A DNA stretch of 64,000 bases from positions 1,426,001 through 1,490,000 of the forward strand of contig NZ_WLZW01000001.1 of assembly GCF_009707665.1 (NCBI RefSeq). Reading direction: 5' to 3'. Shown here in pieces: positions 8,601 through 15,179 of this stretch (positions are counted from its first letter, which is position 1; each line of letters starts with the position of its first letter). The stretch is from Planomicrobium sp. YIM 101495 (GTDB lineage Bacteria > Bacillota > Bacilli > Bacillales_A > Planococcaceae). The position numbers and the translations under genes are program-made. The notes beneath the pieces are model-generated. The model saw only the letters and a program-made list of their open reading frames with translations. It was not told the DNA's origin and searched no databases.

Positions 8601-10229
8601 CCATGCTTTGTTGCCGCTGTAAAGTGTGATCGCTTCAGATGTTTTTGGATCGTTGTCTGCTAGCGCATCCGGTGTTTGGATGTGGTAGTAGTTCGCGCCG
8701 TTCAATACGTAATGGTATGTCACGACTCCTTCGATGCCTTCCACTGTCTGGCCATCGAATGAAGAAGTGTGGCTTGCGCCTTGGATGTCATGGATCTGAA
8801 GGCTATCCGTCAGTTTGTAGTCATATGATCTTTCATCGCTGAACGTACCATCTGCTGCTTTCGCAACTGTTTTCAGCGTTGTGTCAGCTGAGATTGTGAA
8901 TGGTGCAGTATAAACTGTTCCGTTCGTTTTAGGATCGCTGCCGTCCGTTGTGTAAAGGATATCCGCTCCGCTTGTCGATGTCGACAATGTCACTTCTACG
9001 CTTCCAACGAATGTGCCGCTGCCTGGTGTTGCAATAACCGGCTGAAGAATCGAAGCATCGGCTACGATATCTGCTTCAGTACGTGGGATTACTTGATATT
9101 CAGACTCGAACTGCTGCACGATTCCTGTGATCGAGTCGTAGTTCATGCCGACTTCAAGGCCAAGGGAGTTGTTCTCGTCACGAACTAGGAATTCAACTGT
9201 TCCATCGTTCGCTGTGAAGTTCGCCCAGCCGCCACCGTCATTCACGCTGACCAATTCAAGGTTCTCTACTTTAACAAGCTCTGATTCAGTTTCTTCGCCA
9301 ACTTCTGCTCCAGTCACAACTTGTGCTGCAGGTTCGCCGACGTTTCCACCTTTTTCGACAACAGTCGCGCCATCAAGCTGAAGCAAGCCGCGGAAATCCG
9401 CAAGCGTCCCAGTCAATGTCACTTCTTCGCCGACAGTCAAGCCAAGGCTTGTCGGACGTACTGCAATCCCGCCAGTCGCATCTTGTACGGAAATCGTGTT
9501 TTTCAAGTTCGCTGCAACGACACCTTTGATCGTGACGACTTCACCAAGAGCAGAGTTGCGTGCATCTTCGATCGAGATGATGTCACCTGGCTCGTCCGGA
9601 TCGCCTGGGTCTCCTGGATCAGGATCGCCTGGGTCAGAACCGTCCATTGTGTGGGAACCGAGATGGTCGAATGTGTTACGTGGGTACGTAGTCCATTCTG
9701 TAGCCGGATCGAATGCATCATCGATCACCGTGTCACCAGCTGTAACGTTGGCGTTACGTACAAGCGTTACGTCTTTTTTGTTCTCAACGCGTGCGCCTAC
9801 TTGTCCAATCGAGTCAATCACTTCGCCATTTTTACGCAAGACAACCGGATCGTCTCCGTTGAAGTTGATAACCGTTGAGTCGGCCAAATCCCCTACAGCT
9901 TTAATCGCATCGTCAGCATCGTTATGGTAAGCGACGAATGTTTCCCCTGGAGCTAGTGTGCCAGATAGTGAAAGCTTTTGGTTCGCAGCATCTGCACCGT
10001 TGCTATGTAGTTCCAGCGTATATGCGCTCAGATCAACCGCGCTGCCAGTCCCATTGTAAAGCTCAATCGCTTTATTAAAACTGCTTCCTTCAATATACTC
10101 AGAAATCAGCAAATCTGACGCTGCTGTTGCAGCTTGAACAGGTGATGGCATCGCAGGCAACACAAGACTCGCTGCCAAGCCTACCGATAATAAGGCATTA
10201 AATGGTTTCTTGAATTTATTTTTTGCCAT
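5691..10229 (-). CDS. Large secreted bifunctional nuclease (ExeM/YhcR-type EEP nuclease fused to endonuclease I)
   Basis: 1512 residues from ATG 10229 (GAGGAGG upstream), then a signal peptide ending near SPVQA. Order of domains: lamin-tail domain (SDLLISEYIEGSS), an OB-like domain (EVVTIKGVVAANLKNTISVQ), a chitobiase-type beta domain (ILYTTDGSDP), a second OB-like domain, then an endonuclease/exonuclease/phosphatase domain with SYNLENF, IGVTEVQD, IANHWNSKGG, GDFNDF, LDHILVS and SDHDPV. After a linker comes a C-terminal endonuclease I domain with NREHTWAKS and TDIHHLRPTD. Two unrelated nuclease folds on one chain imply degradation of extracellular DNA or RNA for phosphate or nucleosides. No SLH or sortase motif is seen. 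Confidence 0.92.
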   Translation of the reverse strand: MAKNKFKKPFNALLSVGLAASLVLPAMPSPVQAATAASDLLISEYIEGSSFNKAIELYNGTGSAVDLSAYTLELHSNGADAANQKLSLSGTLAPGETFVAYHNDADDAIKAVGDLADSTVINFNGDDPVVLRKNGEVIDSIGQVGARVENKKDVTLVRNANVTAGDTVIDDAFDPATEWTTYPRNTFDHLGSHTMDGSDPGDPDPGDPGDPDEPGDIISIEDARNSALGEVVTIKGVVAANLKNTISVQDATGGIAVRPTSLGLTVGEEVTLTGTLADFRGLLQLDGATVVEKGGNVGEPAAQVVTGAEVGEETESELVKVENLELVSVNDGGGWANFTANDGTVEFLVRDENNSLGLEVGMNYDSITGIVQQFESEYQVIPRTEADIVADASILQPVIATPGSGTFVGSVEVTLSTSTSGADILYTTDGSDPKTNGTVYTAPFTISADTTLKTVAKAADGTFSDERSYDYKLTDSLQIHDIQGASHTSSFDGQTVEGIEGVVTYHYVLNGANYYHIQTPDALADNDPKTSEAITLYSGNKAWPVSVGDLVSVTGQVSEYAIDGYSDRQETDLKTTQINVRDDRGGNVEIVERGVTLPEPFVLTESNMPTAIDSDYLEVFNPETDAIDFWESLEAMRVEVGTVKAVAPQEHGDLVTVLEGMETDTIHGGLLLEENDQNPERIQFRLEPNGAARDFEVATGDKFEGPIVGVVGYSFQNYKIFTSLNEMKAKKVKGDTTPETTSIVKEDDKLTIASYNLENFSNNTSSTSNDKARKLARAFAQDMENPDIIGVTEVQDNNGQDAGGPEAAQSYERLIKAIKDAGGVEYKYLNVDPVNNEDGGAPNSNIRVGFLYNPDRVSVTGGENPGSATTAVDYVDGQLTHNPGRIDPNNSAFNSSRKPLAAQFDFQGESVVVIANHWNSKGGDTPTFGSQQPPVLGSEKQRNEIAKIVYDFVEDIKQDNPEANIVSVGDFNDFQFANPLKIHEGELMTNMINHVEKADRYTYLYQGNSQVLDHILVSNNMVAGTEVDVLHINADFTDMAGRASDHDPVMVQVDLTAGGDDGDDTVTPIEPERSYSYTNLTTKKLSISRPSVSITLDAASEITEGVFFTGKYAEFHGAGLVDTKVTINPKEAGAIIDFKGTEVGHVVIDGPNVSEIRGAENVETIEYINGADPDKIKFYTIDGEPIGSPSIPSDNTAPTATKPFLNVTAKQGETLTYELKDYFNDADGDALTFTATKGSIVGSKLSLNLEVGTHIVGVTATDGEESVTSSFSVTVTPEASEPGDNPYYADAYGKEGQALKDALHEIIDDHRQLSYSEARDALKVTDEDPNNPNNVLLLYSGESRAKSMFGGNVGQWNREHTWAKSHGDFGTSKGPGTDIHHLRPTDVQVNSSRGNLDFDNGGSSVPRCDECKRVNGQSWEPPNAVKGDVARMLFYMAVRYEQGDKVDLELNDRLNNGKNPYHGKLSVLLEWHEQDPVDEWERSRNDKIQDFQGNRNPFVDHPEWAASIFDAN

Positions 10230-10264
10230 TGCTTGTTCGTTCCTCCTCATATTGGACAGAATAA

Positions 10265-10312
10265 TAACCGGCAATGCATAGCTGTTCTTCCAGCGGAGAA
10301 CTGCATTGCCGA
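10265..10312 (-). terminator. Long hairpin after exon cassette 2, overlapping the nuclease leader
   Basis: CGGCAATGCA pairs with TGCATTGCCG, with an inner GTTCTC/GAAC stem, followed on the minus strand by GTTATTATTCTG. It ends the exon-2 transcript or acts as an attenuator for the nuclease, whose start is at 10229. Confidence 0.6.
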
Positions 10313-10343
10313 TTCTTTCGTTCACTGGAGAGAATGATGGTTC

Positions 10344-10619
10344 TTAGAAAATAATTTCGCCATCAACAATCACATCGACCAAGTCTGCATCGCCATCAAA
10401 GCCTGAAAGGTCAAGATCGCCTTCGACTGTGATGTTGTTCAATTCCAGCGGGACACCAAGCGTGCCGCCAGTGATTGTCAACGTACCTCTTACTGTTGCA
10501 TTTTCCAGCAACGCAATATCTTCGATGTCGATTGTGACATCCCCGTCAAAAATATTACCGGAGAAATCATCTTCACCGATCGGTCCACCTGGTAGTTCCG
10601 GATCTGGATCTGGTTCGCC
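10344..10619 (-). CDS. Start-less 3' exon candidate 2 (91 aa, acidic repetitive beta segment)
   Basis: Open frame beginning at GGC-GAA (10619) immediately after the second domain V/VI module and ending at TAA 10344. TAA lies in frame within the module at the same place as in copy 1. There is no start codon with a ribosome binding site anywhere. It begins with a PDPDPE linker like those joining SLH domains to their cargo, followed by DVTIDIEDIALLENATVRGT and similar turns that suggest a beta-helix or adhesin-like repeat. No signal peptide. It reads as a C-terminal exon in need of an upstream partner. Confidence 0.6.
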   Translation of the reverse strand, partial: GEPDPDPELPGGPIGEDDFSGNIFDGDVTIDIEDIALLENATVRGTLTITGGTLGVPLELNNITVEGDLDLSGFDGDADLVDVIVDGEIIF

Positions 10620-10712
10620 ATTCCCAACTTATGCCGCTCTTCTCTTTTTGTCGCGGGTTTCGGCCTGGGCCTACACCGTACGAGCGACTTTCATCGCATA
10701 CGGCGTGCCGTC
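10620..10712 (-). ncRNA. Group II intron domain V/VI module, copy 2
   Basis: 93 nt aligning without gaps to 3982-4074. The domain V hairpin (10706-10673) differs from copy 1 only in the two-base bulge (TC instead of CT). In domain VI the stems CCCGC/GCGG and CCCA/TGGG replace GCTGC/GCGGT and CCCG/CGGG, so pairing is kept while sequence changes. Loop bases such as CGAAA, GACA and AAAGAGA are retained. It ends GGGAAT before the exon at 10619. Domain I-IV-like sequence lies upstream at 11477-10713. Confidence 0.82.
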
Positions 10713-10745
10713 AATAGCATGTCTTTTTACTTATTCCCTACTACA

Positions 10746-10774
10746 ACTGTACGTAATAAATCTGTCACAGTCAA
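10746..10774 (-). promoter_or_regulatory. Promoter of exon cassette 2, inside the intron's domain IV region
   Basis: TTGACT (10774-10769) and TACAGT (10751-10746) on the minus strand are 17 bases apart. Transcription would start near 10740 and make a short RNA beginning about 28 bases before domain V, without domains I-III. Confidence 0.55.
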
Positions 10775-10963
10775 TGAATTTTAAATATACTTACAACGAA
10801 TTTACACAAAATTCATAATCGCCTAGTACCGTCGTTTTACTTTTTTGAAATTGGTTACATTTATAGGTAAATTGGAGTTGAAAGTAGTCTCTCTCGTTAA
10901 GATGAACCTCCTCAACAAAACCACCCACGAGAAAACATTCATGAGAATCGCCGCAAGAGAGCA

Positions 10964-10996
10964 CAAAAAAAGCCCATCACACGAATGTGATGGGCT
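10964..10996 (-). terminator. Strong terminator within the group II intron (domain IV)
   Basis: An 11-bp stem AGCCCATCACA/TGTGATGGGCT with loop CGAA (plus-strand view) is followed on the minus strand by seven T. It lies between domains I-III and domain V and would end transcripts of the 5' half of the intron. Confidence 0.85.
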
Positions 10997-11566
10997 CAAA
11001 GGGTCTTGCATTCGAAACAAATTTTAGGGAAATAAGTTTCAGAGAGTGCTACAGACTGGGTTTCTTCGCTCCTGCCGGTTTTCTCCTCTCTGCCCATTAC
11101 TGGACAGATCCAAACGGCCGGCGATCGACACTACTACAAACCCGCTGCCATCCTGCAAACATCATAAGCGCTAACACGCCTCCGCCAGCAGAACTTCAAA
11201 CGTTCCATTTGATTGATCCCTTCGTTTAATGACCTTAGGCTTCCACTATCCAGGAACAAGAACGCCGGGTTTAACAGTTCGAATTATGCCCAGCGCCACT
11301 GATCATTCCAAATCAGTAGATCAAAAGTGAGCCCCTGGCTTACTTCGCACAATTGACTACCTTGTCCTGCCTACATGGATTCGTCAACCTAGCCATAATC
11401 ATTTTTTAAAGAGCCCCGCCTCACCTTGTGAGTACGACTTTACCTGACTTCGCCCTTTTGGACTGTTAGATCCGCACCGGACGCAGGAGGATTAGGCTGA
11501 TGATGGTTGAACTGTTCTCAACGACCGGAACTTCCCCGGCCAATTCAATCAAATAGTTAGAATGAA

Positions 11567-11587
11567 AGCCCCTGACGAGCAGGGGCT
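11567..11587 (-). terminator. Weak terminator-like hairpin after the S-layer gene
   Basis: AGCCCCTG-ACGAG-CAGGGGCT, followed on the minus strand only by TTTCATTC, so termination may be partial and read-through into the intron core is plausible. Confidence 0.5.
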
Positions 11588-11646
11588 TCTATTCCATTCT
11601 TTTCACTTCCGAAGAAGCTTATAGAATAACGTTTCGTTTAGTTTTA

Positions 11647-14637
11647 TTAAGGAGCTACTGTTCCAGCTTCATCTTGAGTAACCTCAAGTTTACCAGAGAT
11701 TTCAACTCCGTTACGGGAAACCAATTCTTCAGAGATGTTGATGACGTTGTTGCCGTCTTCATTCAAGTAGCCCTCTGGAAGTGAGATTGTCACGATGCTT
11801 AGGTCATCATTTACTTCATCTTCAGACAAAGCAATTGAAGTACCTTCTGGAAGTTCTTCGCCGTTTACTGTGTAGTTTGAAAGGTTCAATGCGTTAGCAG
11901 TACCACCTGTGAAACTTACAGCAGCAGTGAAATCAAGGATGATTTCATCGTTTGGCACATCGAAGTCTACACCATCATATCCAGCACTGAATACCTGGAA
12001 CACTTCTGGAGCAGCTGGAGTTGGGTTGATTGTGAATTCATCAGAAAGAACTGTTGTAGCAGCGTTACCGACATCATCAGTTACATTGCGGACAACCAAT
12101 TCCCACTCAGTGCCATAGCCTGAGTCAACTAAAGCTTGAAGTGCTGTTTCGCCTGCAGCTACATCTACGATAAATGCATTGTCTTCAGATGTGTCAGGAA
12201 GTACGAAGTCTGGGAAGTATCCAAGGATATCTCCATCAATCACAACAGGGTTTCCTGCTGCATTAGTACCGCGGAATTCAACAACTACTTCAGGAATTCC
12301 TGCGTCTCCTTCTTCACCTTCGCCTTGTTGAAGAACTGAAGGAGTATCAAACACATCTAGACCAGGAGCTTTAACAGGCTCGTTGAATTCAACTACATAT
12401 CCAACATAGTTGCCGGCTGCATCATCGTAACGGTATACATCGTTAGAAATTACTGGGCTAGCAGTATCGAATGTGTTCAATGGCGAGTTACCTGCGTTCA
12501 AGTCAAGGACTTGACGTGTATTGCCAAGCAGAGCATTCAATGGGTTTGTTACCGCATCAGTTGCAATCACTGCGCGAACTTGGAAGTTTGTGTAGTCGAA
12601 GTCTTCAGCAGATACTTCTACTCCATCTTCGTCTACTTCTGCAACCATTTCATCTACAAATTGAGTCCAGTCCTGGTTCAATTCGTAAACATATTCGCGA
12701 TCGTTGATAGTAGTCGCTACAAAATCGACACCTGCAGGGAAAGCTACCCATTCTCCTTCAGAATCTACATCCGGATTGTTGTTAGGCACATAGTACTGGA
12801 AAGCCACTTCTTCAGTATCAAAGCCGTTAACAGGGATGTTCCAATTCAAACGAACTTGTTCAGGAGATTCCACTTCAACAGTAGCTGCCGGAGCAGTGTT
12901 GAATGCAGGAACTTCAAAGTTTTGAGATTCGCTAGTCATAACGTTTCCTGCATAATCCTCTAAACCAGATACTTGGATAGAGCTGTTAGCTGCAAGCAAG
13001 TTACCAACAGTTACTGTAATTTGATGGCGGAAATCGCCTTCGTTTTGGTCAAACTCTCCAACTTCAATTTCTTCAACTGAAACTTCTTGACCATTTACAG
13101 TGATTTGTGGATTTGCCGCATACTCATAAGTAATCGGCTCTGAGAAAGTCAAAGTTAATTCATCGAACGCCGTCGGTGAAACTTCCACCTTAGTCAGTTC
13201 TGGGTTGCGGCTGTCAGTGAATGTGAAGTATTTACCAGAAAAGTCTAGTGCTTCTCCAAATCCATCCATGAAGGCAGAATCAACAGTAACGCGTGAGTTA
13301 GGAGTCAATGCTGGGTTAACGCCATCATTATCCATTACATCAAGGATCGCAATCAAAGAGTTTGGATTTTCAGGGTTCGGAATCAATCCGCGAATTTCAC
13401 GAATACCATCATTTTGATAAATATCTAGTGAAGCGATCCCATCAGTAATGTCTCCATCTTCTCCACGGAATACTACGTTATCATCAGCATCCAGAACGTA
13501 TCGACCATTTTCCATCTCAAGATACATAGCTGGATTTACAGCTTTATCGAAGTATAGAGTAACGCGGTCAGCTTCGTTCGACTCAGCAGTCAATAGTGAA
13601 GGAACAGTTGTTTCGTCCACTACTGAAGATACTGGAGTGAAGTCGATTGTGCCAGATGCAACAAGGTTACCAATTTCGTCGTGCCACTCAGAATCAGCAG
13701 CTGCTTCGATCAATTTACCTTGAACAGTTGCAGTAAGCTCTGCCATTGTGTACTCAGAAGTCAATGTCACGTTAGCAACACCGTCTTGTACTGTTACGCG
13801 GTCTTGGCCAAGTGTACCGTGTGAAGTTGTTACTTCAAGAACGATATCGTCAGCGTCAGTTGCAACTGCGCCATTTTCATCGCGTACAGTCAAAGTTACT
13901 TGCGTGTTGTCTGCACCGTTACCGACTAGTGAAGATTTACCAAAAGTCACTTCAAGAGTGTGTCCAAGAACCGGTTCTGGATCTGGTTTCGGTTCTGGAT
14001 CTACTTCTGGTGGGGCAATAACATCTTTAAGAGCATGCAACCAGCGAGCGAATTCACCGCGAGTGATGTTGTCGCCAGTGCCGAAACGAGTTTCAGACTT
14101 ACCGCTTGTTACGCCGTTAGCAACGAGTTTCTCAACTGCGTCCATGTAACGATCGCTAACATCAGTGAATCCTACTGTCGTATCTTCATCAGCTTTAAGT
14201 TTGAAAGCGTTAGCGAAGAAGATTGCTGCTTCACCACGAGTGATGTTGTCGTTGAAACCGAATTGAGTTGGAGTTTTACCGTTAGTAACGCCAGCATCTT
14301 TCAACGAGTTAATCGCCAAAGCACCACGTGTAGGTACATCAGAGAAACCTGAAGCTGGAGCTGTTTCGTCGTTCAATTTAGCAGCGTTCGCTACCATGAT
14401 TGCAGCATCTCCACGGATGATTGCATCAGAGATACCGAAACGAGTTTCAGTTTTACCTTTAGCGATGTTCTGTGAAACGACGAATTCAACAGCGTCTTTG
14501 TATTGTGGAGCTACGTCCGTAAATGCTGCAGTTGATACATCGTCAGCAAATGCTGCCGGTACTACTGCAGTTGCTACTAGTGTAGCCGTTGCTGCAGTTG
14601 CAACAAACTTCTTGTAAGACTTTGGTTGGTAAGCCAT
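11647..14637 (-). CDS. S-layer protein with three N-terminal SLH domains
   Basis: 996 residues from ATG 14637 (GGGAGG ten bases upstream). Signal peptide with basic start and cleavage near AFADD. Three SLH repeats occupy about residues 35-210 (FTDVAPQYKDAVEFVV, FSDVPTRGALAINSLKDAGV, FTDVSDRYMDAVEKLVANGV, each ending in an ITRGE-like motif). A DPEPKPDPEP linker leads to Big/invasin-like and fibronectin-like beta domains rich in Asp and Glu. Size, acidity, low cysteine, and long AT-rich leader fit a main S-layer subunit that binds pyruvylated wall polysaccharide. The unspliced gene has its own stop; a group II intron core begins about 170 bases later, so this is the obvious but unproven 5' partner of the intron. 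Confidence 0.9.
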   Translation of the reverse strand: MAYQPKSYKKFVATAATATLVATAVVPAAFADDVSTAAFTDVAPQYKDAVEFVVSQNIAKGKTETRFGISDAIIRGDAAIMVANAAKLNDETAPASGFSDVPTRGALAINSLKDAGVTNGKTPTQFGFNDNITRGEAAIFFANAFKLKADEDTTVGFTDVSDRYMDAVEKLVANGVTSGKSETRFGTGDNITRGEFARWLHALKDVIAPPEVDPEPKPDPEPVLGHTLEVTFGKSSLVGNGADNTQVTLTVRDENGAVATDADDIVLEVTTSHGTLGQDRVTVQDGVANVTLTSEYTMAELTATVQGKLIEAAADSEWHDEIGNLVASGTIDFTPVSSVVDETTVPSLLTAESNEADRVTLYFDKAVNPAMYLEMENGRYVLDADDNVVFRGEDGDITDGIASLDIYQNDGIREIRGLIPNPENPNSLIAILDVMDNDGVNPALTPNSRVTVDSAFMDGFGEALDFSGKYFTFTDSRNPELTKVEVSPTAFDELTLTFSEPITYEYAANPQITVNGQEVSVEEIEVGEFDQNEGDFRHQITVTVGNLLAANSSIQVSGLEDYAGNVMTSESQNFEVPAFNTAPAATVEVESPEQVRLNWNIPVNGFDTEEVAFQYYVPNNNPDVDSEGEWVAFPAGVDFVATTINDREYVYELNQDWTQFVDEMVAEVDEDGVEVSAEDFDYTNFQVRAVIATDAVTNPLNALLGNTRQVLDLNAGNSPLNTFDTASPVISNDVYRYDDAAGNYVGYVVEFNEPVKAPGLDVFDTPSVLQQGEGEEGDAGIPEVVVEFRGTNAAGNPVVIDGDILGYFPDFVLPDTSEDNAFIVDVAAGETALQALVDSGYGTEWELVVRNVTDDVGNAATTVLSDEFTINPTPAAPEVFQVFSAGYDGVDFDVPNDEIILDFTAAVSFTGGTANALNLSNYTVNGEELPEGTSIALSEDEVNDDLSIVTISLPEGYLNEDGNNVINISEELVSRNGVEISGKLEVTQDEAGTVAP

Positions 14638-15125
14638 GTGTGTAATTCCTCCCTGTTTTGGTGTTGATTTAAAGAGATGATAATACATAATTTAATACCC
14701 TGGTCTCTGCGTTTCTCCGCTTGTTCAGATTCGCTCATAATAAAATAACGATTTGCGCGATAATTTAGGATGATTGAATGCGGACAAAACAGTCAAAACG
14801 GCAGAACTAATCAGAATATTAAACTCCTTTACAGTTTAACAAACAAATACAAAATTTCAACTCTTAATTGTATTTTGTGTCCGATTAATTACACTAAACA
14901 CCAAAATTGATACGATAGTATGACAGAAAATACCGCTGACACAATTTTTACAACATTTTTTTGCGGGATATCTGTCGGGTCTGAAGAATCTGTTTTGCAT
15001 ACATTTTAAATAAAAAGCCATTTTTTTAGCTATTTTCATGCTGAAACTGAGATGTTCTGACAATTCAGCCGGCATTTCGCGCCTGCTCCATTAGGATTTT
15101 ATCCCCTCCCAGGTGGTGGATAACT
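14638..15125 (-). promoter_or_regulatory. Long AT-rich leader region of the S-layer gene
   Basis: About 480 bases with no supported gene. Several A/T-rich tracts and TTGACT- or TTGAAA-like hexamers occur upstream of the S-layer ribosome binding site, consistent with multiple promoters and a long untranslated leader, but none can be singled out. Confidence 0.4.
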
Positions 15126-15126
15126 G

Positions 15127-15175
15127 CAAAAAAAATAGCCTGTCCGATAAGCATTTGATGCTTGCCGGACAGGCC
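15127..15175 (-). terminator. Terminator of the O-antigen-ligase/GT4/galU operon
   Basis: GCCTGTCCG(G) pairs with CGGACAGGC around an inner AAGCAT/ATGCTT stem, followed on the minus strand by TATTTTTTTT. Confidence 0.85.
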
Positions 15176-15179
15176 TGTT

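Larger units (their letters stand above)
10713..11477 (-). ncRNA. ORF-less group II intron core, domains I-IV
   Basis: No coding frame is credible here, but intron hallmarks are present. GTGCG at 11477-11473 matches the group II 5' boundary. A stem ATGA-TTATGG-CT (11402-11391) with AG-CCTAAGG-TCAT (11241-11229) contains an exact 11-nt tetraloop receptor, UAUGG/CCUAAG, which in group II introns docks the GAAA loop of domain V (zeta contact). GCAGGA at 11370-11365 could be EBS1, since its complement TCCTGC sits at 11488-11483, ending five bases before GTGCG. No reverse transcriptase is encoded. Exact limits of domains II-IV are not resolved. It follows the S-layer gene. Confidence 0.75.

Noticed and set aside
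10620..10712. Integron attC site or c-di-GMP riboswitch as identity of the 93-nt module
   Set aside because: No attC core sites or known riboswitch consensus; the 34-nt hairpin with CGC triad and GAAA loop fits domain V far better.
10823..11229. Short open frames across the intron core as small genes
   Set aside because: No ribosome binding sites and no coding pattern; the region is explained by intron structure and a terminator.
11272..11468. Seven-base complement TAACAGT/ACTGTTA as the closing stem of intron domain I
   Set aside because: It crosses the much more specific tetraloop-receptor stem (11402-11391 with 11241-11229) and a seven-base match is expected by chance in this length.
14857..15075. 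72-residue minus-strand frame in the S-layer leader
   Set aside because: AT-rich chance frame without ribosome binding site or recognisable domain.
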